Shown here one piece after another: positions 38,450 to 47,477 of a DNA stretch of 64,000 bases (its first letter is position 1; every line of letters starts with the position of its first letter). A model generated the notes under the pieces. The model was not told the DNA's origin and did no database searches. It worked only from the letters and a program-made list of their open reading frames with translations. The position numbers and the translations under genes are program-made. This stretch comes from Planctomycetales bacterium 10988. Its GTDB lineage: Bacteria > Planctomycetota > Planctomycetia > Pirellulales > Pb10988. The stretch lies in assembly GCA_009664345.1 (NCBI GenBank), contig CP043547.1, positions 2,198,709 through 2,262,708 on the forward strand, written 5' to 3'.

Positions 38450-39391
38450 TCAATTATTTTCAGGCAAGCCTTCTTGGTGACCTAAATTCATCACGGGTTG
38501 AAAGATTTCCGTAACTTCAGCCAACAATTCTTCATCAAGAGGCTTTTGCAACCACTCTCCCCATTTTCTGACATTCTTGGGATTCGCACTACCAGCAATC
38601 GTCGTCGAAATGTCAGGATGGACACAAGAAAATTGTAAAGCAAGCTGAGCGATATCAACTCCCTTTTGTTCACAATGTTTGGCGGCCTTTCGGGCAACGG
38701 CCTTGACTTCTTCCGGCTCTTTCAACCACTCCGGTAAAGGGGCGTTTGTTAACAACCTAGCGGAGAACGGACCGGCATTCATCACCCCGACCCCCTTCTC
38801 TATTAACATCGGGATTGTTTCGTCCAGAAAACGGCGATTTTGAAGCGTGTATTGATTATAATTCAACACACAATCGAGTGGAAATTCACTGCATATATTA
38901 TGGAAAATCTTTTGGGGATAACCGCTGATTCCTAAATAGCGAACTTTTCCTTGTTCTTTTATTTTTTGCAGAGTCGGAAGAGTTTCATTGAGAATAATCT
39001 CTTTAGGAACAAACTCAATATCGTGACAAAGCACGATATCAAGATGATCCGTTCCCAAACGGTGCAGACTCACATCAACACTTTCAATCACTCGCTTGGC
39101 GGAAAAATCAAACTTTTCTAAATCATATCTTCCAAGTTTACTACAAAGCGTATAACTCGAACGCGGCACATCGCGCAGAATAATCCCCAACAGAACTTCA
39201 CTCATTCCCCTGCCATAAAATGGAGAAGTGTCAATAAAATCCAGTCCAGTATCCAAAGCAACACGTACAGACTCAAACGCTTCTTCCAAACGAATCATGC
39301 GAAATTCTTGCCCAAGCGAAGACGCTCCATAACTTAGAATAGGAACTTCTAAATCCGTCTTACCTAGTCGTCGGTGGGGGATTGTTGACAT
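38450..39391 (-). CDS. Aldo/keto reductase, L-galactose/L-fucose dehydrogenase-like
   Basis: 313 residues from the ATG at 39391. Aldo/keto reductase landmarks are RRLGKTDLEVPILSYGASSLG, DTGLDFIDTSPFYGRG (catalytic Asp and Tyr), CSKLGRY, and a coenzyme motif GSANPKNVRKW near the end. The sequence pattern is that of L-galactose dehydrogenase and related L-fucose dehydrogenases, which oxidise the sugar to its lactone. This gene would supply the substrate of the neighbouring lactonase. The DNA is AT-rich like the rest of the cluster. Confidence 0.87.
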   Translation of the reverse strand: MSTIPHRRLGKTDLEVPILSYGASSLGQEFRMIRLEEAFESVRVALDTGLDFIDTSPFYGRGMSEVLLGIILRDVPRSSYTLCSKLGRYDLEKFDFSAKRVIESVDVSLHRLGTDHLDIVLCHDIEFVPKEIILNETLPTLQKIKEQGKVRYLGISGYPQKIFHNICSEFPLDCVLNYNQYTLQNRRFLDETIPMLIEKGVGVMNAGPFSARLLTNAPLPEWLKEPEEVKAVARKAAKHCEQKGVDIAQLALQFSCVHPDISTTIAGSANPKNVRKWGEWLQKPLDEELLAEVTEIFQPVMNLGHQEGLPENN

Positions 39392-39452
39392 TGTATTTTC
39401 TTTATGGGAGATCGTAGAGAAATTTAATACTTCAAAGATTTCTAACAAAAGT

Positions 39453-39902
39453 TTAAAAGTCTACCCGACAACCAATGGTCAATAAAACATTTGCCCAAGT
39501 ACGTTGATCGGCAGTTTGAATCGTAAGTATATGATCCGGCGATTCCACCGCTTGATAGAAATCCCATTTTAGAATGGGAACCAAATCAAGTTCACTCCCG
39601 GATTTTTTGATAATTTCCCGGTATTCTCCCCAAACGATCGGGTCCCCTTCATACGCGTAAGGGTCATCTTCCGGGATACCCATTGTTTGAATTTCATCAA
39701 TAGGGAGTGCTGTTAACAAAGATTTTAATACTTGAGAAACGGTTGGAACACCGGGGCAAAGTTGTAAACAAACAAGCTCACTCAAAGGACCACGTTTGGT
39801 ATAGGCAGGATAGTTTCCATCCGCGATGAGAATCTTTGAATGGTGACCACCTCGGGCGCAAATTCTCAAAATTTCCGGATGCAATAAAGTAGATTGAAGC
39901 AT
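39453..39902 (-). CDS. RbsD/FucU-family sugar mutarotase
   Basis: 149 residues from the ATG at 39902, preceded by AGAGAAA. The N-terminal block LLHPEILRICARGGHHSKILIADGNYP matches the RbsD/FucU signature with its His/Asp pair, split here into LLHPEILRI and ILIADGNYPAY. FucU interconverts anomers of L-fucose; L-galactose has the same ring configuration except at C6. A late YQAVESPDHILTIQTAD segment is also typical. In this cluster it would prepare the anomer used by the aldo/keto reductase. Confidence 0.86.
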   Translation of the reverse strand: MLQSTLLHPEILRICARGGHHSKILIADGNYPAYTKRGPLSELVCLQLCPGVPTVSQVLKSLLTALPIDEIQTMGIPEDDPYAYEGDPIVWGEYREIIKKSGSELDLVPILKWDFYQAVESPDHILTIQTADQRTWANVLLTIGCRVDF

Positions 39903-39970
39903 TCTTGTTTCTCTACACAAAAGCCTGGGGGAACGACTTGCAAACGTGGACAATAAAACGTGGACAATAA

Positions 39971-40795
39971 TCAGACGACTTTTTGGAAGCTCTCAATCGT
40001 TTGTTTGGCAGCTTGAAAACTGTTGGGGAGTGGAATAATTTCCGCGGATAAATAACCTTGATAATTGATTTGTTTCAATGCGTTGATAATCGGCTCGATT
40101 TCCGTATGCCCATAGCCGATGGCATGGCGATTTGAGTCGGCAAAATGGACATGCCCTATAGAATCGCCTGCTTCCACAATTGCTTCTGCTAGGTTCCTTT
40201 CTTCGATATTTTCATGGTACAAATCGGCTAAAATTTTTACATGATCGGTCTCAAGTTCTTTAAGAAAGGCAACCGTTTCATCCAACCGATTTAATAAGTT
40301 TGTTTCATAGCGATTTAAAGGTTCATAAAGTAACACTTGCCCTTGAGATTTGGCATATTCTCCCAAATCATTCAAGGCTGATTTTAAATACTCAAGTGCT
40401 TGCCCTTTGGTGACATCCCCTTCAAACTTTCCTTGCATGGAACCGATAATCGCAGGACTGTTTAATTTCGCGGCGACGGTGATAATTTCTTTAATAAACT
40501 CCATTGCCTTCGAACGGATGGTCGCATCCGCGGAAGTTAAATGTAGTTTTTGAATCACCATCCCTGCCCCGGTTCCAACCGCAGCGACTTCCAAATTGAA
40601 CCGTTCACATAATGCTTGAACTTCTTCCACTTGAAAACTGTCAGCCGACTCGGGAAAAATTTCTATCGCATCGAAGCCTAGTTCGGACGCTGTTTGAAAG
40701 GCATTTTCTAGACCTTCCCAAAAGACAAACGGACCACCTTTTGCCTGAGAAACTAAAGAAACGGTAATCGCACTTTTCACAAGATCATCCTTCAT
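39971..40795 (-). CDS. Sugar phosphate isomerase/epimerase-like TIM-barrel protein
   Basis: 274 residues of the AP-endonuclease-2/xylose-isomerase-like superfamily. Metal-ligand motifs are visible: LLYEPLNRYETN, ILADLYHENIEE, VHFADSNRHAIGYGHT and a final YLSAEIIP. This is the ligand set of Glu, Asp, His and Glu seen in epimerases of the D-tagatose 3-epimerase group. The substrate is not readable. It sits between the UxaE-like and FucU-like genes, so it may act on the same sugar or a keto-acid derived from it. Confidence 0.85.
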   Translation of the reverse strand: MKDDLVKSAITVSLVSQAKGGPFVFWEGLENAFQTASELGFDAIEIFPESADSFQVEEVQALCERFNLEVAAVGTGAGMVIQKLHLTSADATIRSKAMEFIKEIITVAAKLNSPAIIGSMQGKFEGDVTKGQALEYLKSALNDLGEYAKSQGQVLLYEPLNRYETNLLNRLDETVAFLKELETDHVKILADLYHENIEERNLAEAIVEAGDSIGHVHFADSNRHAIGYGHTEIEPIINALKQINYQGYLSAEIIPLPNSFQAAKQTIESFQKVV

Positions 40796-40833
40796 TATGC
40801 AAAGAATTTTTTTACTGGTTGTAGAAACTGGCT

Positions 40834-42075
40834 TTAAGAAAAAAGTGGTTTCATGTGACGTTCGTAAAGGTTTTCTGTTACATTTTTTCCTACAATCTCA
40901 TGATGTTCTTTTAATAGATCGGTAAACTTTGCGCCTTCTTTTGCCGCCAATTTAAATGACACGTGCAATAGCTGACGCATGTGAGGATTATACAATTCAT
41001 CGCTTTGATTATGTCGTAAAGCCCTTACAAATTGATCACTTGTGTACCCTTGCATCTCCTCAGCAGTCGGAAGCTGACTTTGATCAATATCAATCACCGT
41101 AGCATATGGAGCACAAAGTTCATCCGCTTGATTGAGGGCTTTGATATAGATCGATTTTGCAAATTCCAGGGCTTCACCGCCGGCTTCTCCAAGTCCGATT
41201 AATTCTTCAAGCCAAGTGGTCCCCGCGGTTTTAATATGGAGTCCAGCTCCGGTCTTTTTCAATAGTTCATTGATAATCGGATAGAGCGAAAATTTATCAC
41301 TTCCTGAGTGTACACTTAACTTTAATTCTTGAGGAAGATTGTAATGTTCCACCGCATAAGCAATGACGGCCAAGTCTTCTTCAAACTCTTTGCGAAATTG
41401 TGTTAAGTCGCCAACGTAGTCAACCCCTTTATTGAAGCGTCCGGTAAATTTTGGGGCAATGGTAACTAAAGGTATTTCTTTATCCGCCAAGGCAATGAGA
41501 ATGACTAACAATTCCATAGGAGTTTGTGGAGAATCCGTTTCATCCATCGAAACTTCAACAAAGAACGGCTCCTCTTTTTTTGCATCTTTAATAAGTGAGT
41601 AAACTTTTTTTGCTTCCTCAATCGCGGCTAGATATTGATTTAATGTTTTCTTGATTTGATCCGTTGAAAGAATTAAAGGCTCAGTTAGACCAGGTAATTC
41701 AATTGGTTTTAATAGTTCTAAATGTTTATTGGTAAAGGCATCTATTTGTTGAGGGTCCGCTTCTTTTCCAATATAATCCGCAACATCAATGGTGAAGAAA
41801 TCGCTGACAGAAAGAAAACGATCCACGGTTGATTCGTTGATGTGATCCGCATCGATGTGCCAACCTTTTTTCCAATTCCGTTCAGTGATTGCCTTGGCGG
41901 CGGCTTCTTTCACGGCGGTTGGTTCGGAGCCGATGAGGCGGTGTTCGCGATCGGATTTATTCCAAACGGGGATAATTTCTGCCTGATCCGCAATCAATTC
42001 AAAAGCACGAAGTTGTGCGGAGGCTTGATGACCAAAACGATCACCAACTCCGAAAGTAAATTTTTCAAGTTTCAT
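40834..42075 (-). CDS. UxaE-like tagaturonate epimerase family protein
   Basis: 413 residues from the ATG at 42075, with AGGTGG four bases upstream; a start at 42117 is possible but lacks this site. Characteristic blocks are FGVGDRFGHQASAQLRAF near the N-terminus, KKGWHIDADHIN, LSVHSGSDKFSLYPII and AGLHIKTAGTTWLEE. From memory these belong to the tagaturonate/fructuronate epimerase (UxaE) family known from Thermotoga, but I cannot run a search. It is the first gene of the AT-rich sugar cluster. If right, it would interconvert D-tagaturonate and D-fructuronate. Confidence 0.75.
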   Translation of the reverse strand: MKLEKFTFGVGDRFGHQASAQLRAFELIADQAEIIPVWNKSDREHRLIGSEPTAVKEAAAKAITERNWKKGWHIDADHINESTVDRFLSVSDFFTIDVADYIGKEADPQQIDAFTNKHLELLKPIELPGLTEPLILSTDQIKKTLNQYLAAIEEAKKVYSLIKDAKKEEPFFVEVSMDETDSPQTPMELLVILIALADKEIPLVTIAPKFTGRFNKGVDYVGDLTQFRKEFEEDLAVIAYAVEHYNLPQELKLSVHSGSDKFSLYPIINELLKKTGAGLHIKTAGTTWLEELIGLGEAGGEALEFAKSIYIKALNQADELCAPYATVIDIDQSQLPTAEEMQGYTSDQFVRALRHNQSDELYNPHMRQLLHVSFKLAAKEGAKFTDLLKEHHEIVGKNVTENLYERHMKPLFS

Positions 42076-42600
42076 TTTCCACCTGACTGTTGAAAGTTGT
42101 TCCCTAATTTTAGTCAACGAATGGGTCTACTCTATATTGTCTCTTGCAAAATTTGTATTGAAAGCAAGTTCACTGTTATTGAGCATGAAGTAACCATACT
42201 TAGTATGAAATATTTTTCTCTTGAAAGATTGTGGGAATAGGCCTGATTTTGGTATTTATCGGACAACTGCCTTTTTCAGGAAGGAACGTGGTCGCTTAGG
42301 TCTTTGCTTAAAAAATGAGCCTTGCTTTCATGAGTCCCTTTTTAACCAAACTTTCTTGTTTTCGAGCTTTTGGCAAATTGAAAATATCTAGTTTATCAGT
42401 TACAAAGGCACAAGAAAATAAGCTTCGACCTCTTGGATAAATCCATGGTCTATTTGTTCTTCCTTTTAAAGTGAATCCAATTGATCTTTTGTGCTATCTT
42501 CCTTGAATCCCCGATTTGCTTCGGCTTGGAATCACCTACCTTGGGCGGTACAGTAGAAGCTATTTCTTAGAGTAAACTTTTGAACGGTGAGGGCCCCCTT
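42076..42600. other. Divergent intergenic region between uxaE-like gene and araB
   Basis: About 525 AT-rich bases that should hold both promoters. Near the right end GGTGAGGG precedes the araB ATG at 42601. No repeat, tRNA fragment or riboswitch was recognised. Confidence 0.5.
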
Positions 42601-44205
42601 ATGACCTCAGTTACTTCCAAGGCAGCGCTTGGACTCGATTTTGGAACCCTGTCCGTGCGGGCATTGTTGGTTCGGCTTGATGGTGTGGAATTGGCGGAGA
42701 AGACCGTTGAATATCCACACGGTCAAATCCTCGATCAACTCCCTGGCACCGGGGAATCTTTGCCGCCAGACTTCGCTTTGCAACATCCGCAAGACTGGTT
42801 GGAGTCGGCTGCTTTGGCAACGCGATCGGCTCTGCAACAAGCCGAGATTGCCCCGGAAGAGGTTGTCGGGATTGGGGTCGATTTCACTAGTTGCTCAATG
42901 TTACCGGCTAAAAGTGACGGAACGCCGCTTTGCCTTGTGCCAGAATTTGCGGGTGAAAAGTATGCCTGGCCTAAGCTATGGAAGCATCACGCGGCGAAAT
43001 CGCAGACGGATCGCATCAATGAAGTTGCCCGAGAACGTTCCGAGGATTGGCTCCGCCGCTATGGTGGGGTGATTGGGCTGGAGTGGTTCTTTCCCAAGGT
43101 TTTGGAAACCCTGCAAAATGCCAAATCCGCTTACGACGCCACCGAGGTTTGGTTGGAAGCCGGGGATTGGCTGGTCTGGCAACTGGTCGGAGGCGAAGCG
43201 GATTCCTTGCCGCGATCAACTTGTCAGGCTGGTTACAAAGCGATGTGGAATGCCGAATCGGACTATCCTTCGCCAGAGTATTTTGCCGCTGTCGATCCGG
43301 AATTTGAAAATGTCCTTGATAAAATGCCGGGACGGATGTGTGCGCCGGGAACTTGTGCAGGTGAATTAACAGCGGAACAAGCTGATCGGCTGGGGCTTCC
43401 GGCAGGGATTCCGGTAAGTGCGGCGATTATTGACGCCCACGCTGCCGTGCCGGGGGTCGGAGCGGCGGACGCCGAGGCCTTGGTCATGGTGATGGGGACA
43501 AGTAGTTGCCACATGCTCAACGCGAAGCAGGAAAAATTCGTCCCCGGCGTGGCGGGCATTGTGAAAGATGGAATTTTGCCGGGATTTTATGGCTATGAGA
43601 CGGGACAAGCCGCCGTGGGGGACGCCTTTGATTGGATTCGTCGGCTGGTCGGCCATCGCGATTATCAAAATTTAGCGGAAAAATCGCGGGCACTCCCTCC
43701 GGGAGCGGAAGGCGTGGCTTGCATGGATTGGTTCAATGGCTGCCGAACTCCGCTGATGGATGGCCATCTCACCGGGCAATTTACCGGGCTGACGCTCAAT
43801 CATGGGCCGGAACATCTTTATCGTGCGGCGATGGAAGCCTCGGCGTATGGGCTTCGCTGGATTGTCGATCTTTTGCGAGAGCATGACGTTCCCGTCACCC
43901 GGCTGATCGCCTCGGGGGGCTTGCCGCACCATAATCGAGACATGGTTCAAATTTATGCGAATGTCCTTGGCGAGACGATTGAGATTCATCCTTCGCGGCA
44001 AGGCCCTGCCTTGGGAGCGGCGATCTTGGGAGCCTTGGCCGCCAGCGATCGAACGGGATTTTCTTCGGTTCAGGAAGCCGTGGAAGCGATGACCTCGGCT
44101 GCCGGAACGAATATTCTCGTCGAACCGGAGGCCGAACCTACCAAACAATATATTCCCCTGTATCAACAATATCGAGAAGAAGCAGAACGGCTGAGTCAGA
44201 AGTAA
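42601..44205 (+). CDS. araB: Ribulokinase-like FGGY carbohydrate kinase
   Basis: 534 residues from the ATG at 42601, which follows GGTGAGGG. The ATP-binding and sugar-binding signatures fit AraB: GLDFGTLSVRALLV at the N-terminus, GIGVDFTSC, LEAGDWLVWQLVG, and late GGLPHHNRDMVQIYANVLG. AraB phosphorylates L-ribulose and related pentuloses at O5. No araA or araD is in the window. The next gene, an SDR dehydrogenase 55 bases on, is probably co-transcribed. Base composition matches the chromosome rather than the adjacent AT-rich cluster. Confidence 0.88.
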   Translation: MTSVTSKAALGLDFGTLSVRALLVRLDGVELAEKTVEYPHGQILDQLPGTGESLPPDFALQHPQDWLESAALATRSALQQAEIAPEEVVGIGVDFTSCSMLPAKSDGTPLCLVPEFAGEKYAWPKLWKHHAAKSQTDRINEVARERSEDWLRRYGGVIGLEWFFPKVLETLQNAKSAYDATEVWLEAGDWLVWQLVGGEADSLPRSTCQAGYKAMWNAESDYPSPEYFAAVDPEFENVLDKMPGRMCAPGTCAGELTAEQADRLGLPAGIPVSAAIIDAHAAVPGVGAADAEALVMVMGTSSCHMLNAKQEKFVPGVAGIVKDGILPGFYGYETGQAAVGDAFDWIRRLVGHRDYQNLAEKSRALPPGAEGVACMDWFNGCRTPLMDGHLTGQFTGLTLNHGPEHLYRAAMEASAYGLRWIVDLLREHDVPVTRLIASGGLPHHNRDMVQIYANVLGETIEIHPSRQGPALGAAILGALAASDRTGFSSVQEAVEAMTSAAGTNILVEPEAEPTKQYIPLYQQYREEAERLSQK

Positions 44206-44260
44206 ATCAAACAGCCGCTACAGCGTTTTCATTTATAAAAAGCACTTTTTGAGGGATGGA

Positions 44261-45046
44261 ATGACCCAAGCGTATTTAAACGATTTGTTCGGATTGACCG
44301 GCCAAACGGCGGTAGTCGTCGGCGGGACTGGCGTGCTCGGTGGAGCGATTTGTGAATGCTTTGCCAAGGCCGGAGCCCATGTTGTCGTGGTGGGACGTTC
44401 GCAAGCCAACGGCGAAGCACGCGTTCAAGCCATACAAGACCAAGGCGGTTCGGCTTCGCTTTTCTTGGCCGAAAGCACCTCTGAGGAAAAAATTCGGGAA
44501 ATCATCCCCTATTGTAATGAGCAAGGCCGTTCGGTTGATATTCTCGTGAATGGGGCTGGGACCAATTCGGCGACGCCGTTTATGGAGATTTCTGAAGAAG
44601 AATGGAATCGCATTTTCAATGTGAATCTCAATTCCGTGCGGATCGCCAGCCAGATTTTTGGACAACATTGGATTGAAACCAAGCACCCCGGTTCGATTAT
44701 CAACATTGCTTCGCTTTCGGCCATAACGCCGCTTTCGCGGGTCTTTACTTATTCGGCCAGCAAAGCGGCGGTGCTGAACTTGACGCAGAACCTCGCTCGG
44801 GAATGGGCACCGCATGGGATTCGAGTGAATGCGATTTCACCGGGTTTTTTCCCTGCCGAACAGAATCGGAAAGTCTTAACGCCGGCTCGTGTCGATAGCA
44901 TCATGCAACATACCCCGGCGAAGCGGTTTGGCGAACCGCAGGAATTGGCCGGTGCGATTTTGCTGCTCGCTTCGCGGAAGGCCGGAAGTTTCATTACCGG
45001 AGAAAATCTCGTCGTCGATGGCGGTTTTTCCGCGATGACGATCTAG
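44261..45046 (+). CDS. Short-chain dehydrogenase/reductase (sugar acid type)
   Basis: 261 residues from the ATG at 44261, preceded by GAGGGATGGA. SDR features are the glycine motif VVGGTGVLGGAI, LVNGAG, the catalytic Ser in ASLSAI, Y-x3-K (YSASKAA) and a C-terminal GGFSAMTI end. The branch resembles gluconate 5-dehydrogenase and D-mannonate/fructuronate oxidoreductases. Such an activity would link the upstream fructuronate level of the neighbouring cluster to D-mannonate (inference). It follows araB on the same strand. Confidence 0.85.
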   Translation: MTQAYLNDLFGLTGQTAVVVGGTGVLGGAICECFAKAGAHVVVVGRSQANGEARVQAIQDQGGSASLFLAESTSEEKIREIIPYCNEQGRSVDILVNGAGTNSATPFMEISEEEWNRIFNVNLNSVRIASQIFGQHWIETKHPGSIINIASLSAITPLSRVFTYSASKAAVLNLTQNLAREWAPHGIRVNAISPGFFPAEQNRKVLTPARVDSIMQHTPAKRFGEPQELAGAILLLASRKAGSFITGENLVVDGGFSAMTI

Positions 45047-45196
45047 CATCGAATTCCCAAGCGAGCGAACCAAGAAACTGCCGCCCTGGTCTTCTCTTGA
45101 GAAGCGATGGCCGCTTTCGAAAAATTCTCTCTTTTGTTATTTTCTGGATTGGACGAGAGAACTGCTTCTTCGATGAACTGAACGTAAGGTAAATTG

Positions 45197-46528
45197 ATGA
45201 CTAAAGAGAAACGGCAGCTGATCACGCCCCGTACCTTGAAGGGGTTTCAGGATTTTTTGCCGGAGATGATGTTGCCTCGCGAGAATCTGATGGCGACTTG
45301 CCGACAGGTTTTTCGTTCGTTTGGCTTCGCCCCGATCGATACCCCTGCTCTTGAATATAGTGAGATTTTGCTGGGCAAAGGGGGGAACGAGACGGATAAG
45401 CAAATGTTCCGGTTCACTGATCATGGGGACCGCGACGTTGCTATGCGGTTTGATTTGACCGTTCCTTTGGCACGCTTCGCTTCGCAGCATCTCAACGAAT
45501 TGGGCACGCCCTTCAAGCGGTATCACATGGCTCCCGTCTGGCGGGGGGAAAAGCCGCAAATGGGCCGCTTTCGCGAGTTCATTCAATGCGACTTCGACAT
45601 CGTCGGCACGACCTCGGTGAATGCCGATATTGAAATCGCCATGGTGATCCACGAAGTCCTTTCCGCGTTGGGCTTGGAAGCCTTCTATTTACGTATTAAT
45701 AATCGAAAGGTTCTCAACGGCCTGTTGGACAAGTTGGAACTGGCCGATCAGTCCGCCGCCATTCTTCGGGCCTTGGATAAACTCGACAAAGTCGGCCCGC
45801 AAGCAGTGCAAACGGAGATGATCGAGCAAGCCGGCACCACTGCCCAGCAGGCAGACGCGGTTTTGCAAATGGCCCAGATCAAAGGAACGAATGACGAGGT
45901 ATTGAAGCAGGTTTCGGAACTACTCGAAGGTAGCGAAATCGGACAAACCGGCGTCGCGGAACTGGAAAAGCTGGTCAAAACCCTGACAAAATCGGGCATC
46001 CCAGAGAAACGCCTCCGCATCGATGTTTCGATCGCCCGGGGGTTGGACTATTACACCGGCACGATTTACGAGACATTCTTAGAGGATTTGCCTAAGATTG
46101 GGAGTATCTGCTCCGGCGGGCGTTACGATAACTTGGCGGAATTGTATTCGAAACAATCACTGCCGGGCGTGGGGGCCTCGGTCGGGTTGGATCGTCTCTT
46201 GGCGGCCTTGCAACAACTGGGCAAAATCGAACCTGTGACCACGCCGGCCCCGGTCTTGATTGCCCTGTTCGAAGAAGATCGCTTGGCGGATTATTTGAGC
46301 TTGGCCAATTCCTTGCGAAAGGCAGGCATCGGAGCGGAGGTCTATCCCGAACCGAAACGCTTGGGCCAGCAATTGAAGTACGCCGACCGCCGCGGATTCC
46401 GGTTCGCGGTGATAATTGGTTCTCAAGAATTTGACGCTGGGACGTGCCAACTGAAGCACCTTCAAGAAAAAACGAGTGAGGAAATCACCATCGCCGAGTT
46501 ACCAATGCGGTTGGCGGAGCTTTGCTAA
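45197..46528 (+). CDS. hisS: Histidyl-tRNA synthetase
   Basis: 443 residues, class II synthetase that charges tRNA-His. Motif 1 lies near RTLKGFQDFLPEMM, motif 2 includes APVWRGEKPQMGRFREFIQCD, the histidine-specific loop is RGLDYYTGTIYE, and motif 3 lies in VGASVGLDRLL. The C-terminal anticodon-binding domain follows from about 345. The length is normal. The start is the ATG at 45197 after TAAGGT; the overlapping TTG at 45194 is less likely. It is followed 31 bases later by the HYExAFE gene, which may share its transcript. Confidence 0.96.
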   Translation: MTKEKRQLITPRTLKGFQDFLPEMMLPRENLMATCRQVFRSFGFAPIDTPALEYSEILLGKGGNETDKQMFRFTDHGDRDVAMRFDLTVPLARFASQHLNELGTPFKRYHMAPVWRGEKPQMGRFREFIQCDFDIVGTTSVNADIEIAMVIHEVLSALGLEAFYLRINNRKVLNGLLDKLELADQSAAILRALDKLDKVGPQAVQTEMIEQAGTTAQQADAVLQMAQIKGTNDEVLKQVSELLEGSEIGQTGVAELEKLVKTLTKSGIPEKRLRIDVSIARGLDYYTGTIYETFLEDLPKIGSICSGGRYDNLAELYSKQSLPGVGASVGLDRLLAALQQLGKIEPVTTPAPVLIALFEEDRLADYLSLANSLRKAGIGAEVYPEPKRLGQQLKYADRRGFRFAVIIGSQEFDAGTCQLKHLQEKTSEEITIAELPMRLAELC

Positions 46529-46559
46529 CAGTTGAGTACGATAGTCAAGGGAGGCCAAG

Positions 46560-47114
46560 ATGGCACGGAGAGACAACCTCTACGAAGCAGCATTTGAAGC
46601 CTTTTTGCGAGAGGAAACGGTTCCGTACATCGCGGTCGATGAAACCAAACGGACCCTCTGTCCAGGGCATTCCCTCAAGAGCTTGGATTTTTTGATCTCT
46701 CCCCCGCAGGGCATGCGGTACTTGGTCGATGTGAAAGGTCGCAACTTCCCCACTGGAAGCCCCGGACAATATTGGAAGAATTGGCTGACCGCCGAAGACC
46801 TAGAGGCTCTAAGCGAATGGGAGAAAGCGATGGGCACCGGCTTTGTCGGTCTTATCGTTTTTGCTTATCGGCTGACCGGCCGGAAAACGCCCTTGCCTTG
46901 GGACCAACTGTTCTTTTTTCGCGGACAATGGTATGGTTTTTTAGGGGTGACGCGACAAAACTATCAAACATGGGCCAAGCCAATCTCCCCCAAATGGCAA
47001 ACCTTGGCGATCCCTACCGAGGAATTTCGCCGCCAAGCTCGGCCTTTGCAAGAATTCTTACTCCCTCCCGTCCCAGCGGCGCGGTGTTTTCAACCTTTAG
47101 GACTTCCTCGATGA
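46560..47114 (+). CDS. HYExAFE-family protein, possible nuclease-like fold
   Basis: 184 residues, cytosolic. The opening NLYEAAFEAFLREETVPYIA matches the planctomycete HYExAFE family, with Tyr-Glu retained and the leading His replaced by Leu. The core SLDFLI followed by YLVDVKGR resembles the D...(D/E)xK pattern of the PD-(D/E)xK nuclease fold (inference by eye). No experimental function is known to me. It lies just after hisS and its stop overlaps the next start (ATGA), so the three are probably one operon. Confidence 0.8.
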   Translation: MARRDNLYEAAFEAFLREETVPYIAVDETKRTLCPGHSLKSLDFLISPPQGMRYLVDVKGRNFPTGSPGQYWKNWLTAEDLEALSEWEKAMGTGFVGLIVFAYRLTGRKTPLPWDQLFFFRGQWYGFLGVTRQNYQTWAKPISPKWQTLAIPTEEFRRQARPLQEFLLPPVPAARCFQPLGLPR

Positions 47115-47389
47115 CTATTCGATCCCGACTGACACAGCCTTTTCAACTCGGACGTCGTCTCCTGACCCTCATCCTGCTGAGCTTCGTTCTTATGACCGCC
47201 AGCCCGGTCTCGAATACGGTTTATGCTCAGGATGAATATGATGACGAATACGGAGAGACCGTGGAACCGGAGGAACGCGACTACGTTATTCCTTATGTGA
47301 TCTCCGTGATGCTGGTCGTCGGCTGCATGTTTGTCATCACCAAAACCGCCAAACGCCGCACAAAGTATGAACAAAGTAAATTGACATAG
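47111..47389 (+). CDS. Small membrane protein, unknown function
   Basis: 92 residues starting at the ATG that overlaps the HYExAFE stop (ATGA). An N-terminal hydrophobic segment (about 16-36) looks like a signal sequence ending near VYAQDE. A short acidic stretch follows, then a second hydrophobic segment (about 60-77, VIPYVISVMLVVGCMFVI) and a basic tail, so the C-terminus should be cytosolic. Translational coupling suggests a functional tie to the HYExAFE protein. A good terminator follows. The frame is open much further upstream, but that part overlaps the HYExAFE gene and is not credible. Confidence 0.75.
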   Translation: MTIRSRLTQPFQLGRRLLTLILLSFVLMTASPVSNTVYAQDEYDDEYGETVEPEERDYVIPYVISVMLVVGCMFVITKTAKRRTKYEQSKLT

Positions 47390-47413
47390 TGGGACCTGCG
47401 ACCAGCAATAAAA

Positions 47414-47456
47414 AACCCGAAACCGCGAACGATTTCGCGATTTCGGGTTCCTTTTT
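47414..47456 (+). terminator. Terminator after the hisS operon
   Basis: AACCCGAAA and CGCGAA pair with TTCGCG and TTTCGGGTT, giving about 15 bp with one mismatch around a three- to four-base loop, followed by a CTTTTTG tail. The A run before it could also serve the convergent propeller gene. Confidence 0.88.
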
Positions 47457-47477
47457 GTCTAGATGTAATGTTCGATT

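Noticed and set aside
46772-47110. Long N-terminal extension of the small membrane protein gene
   Set aside because: It overlaps the HYExAFE gene in another frame; the ATGA overlap at 47111 gives a signal-sequence start.
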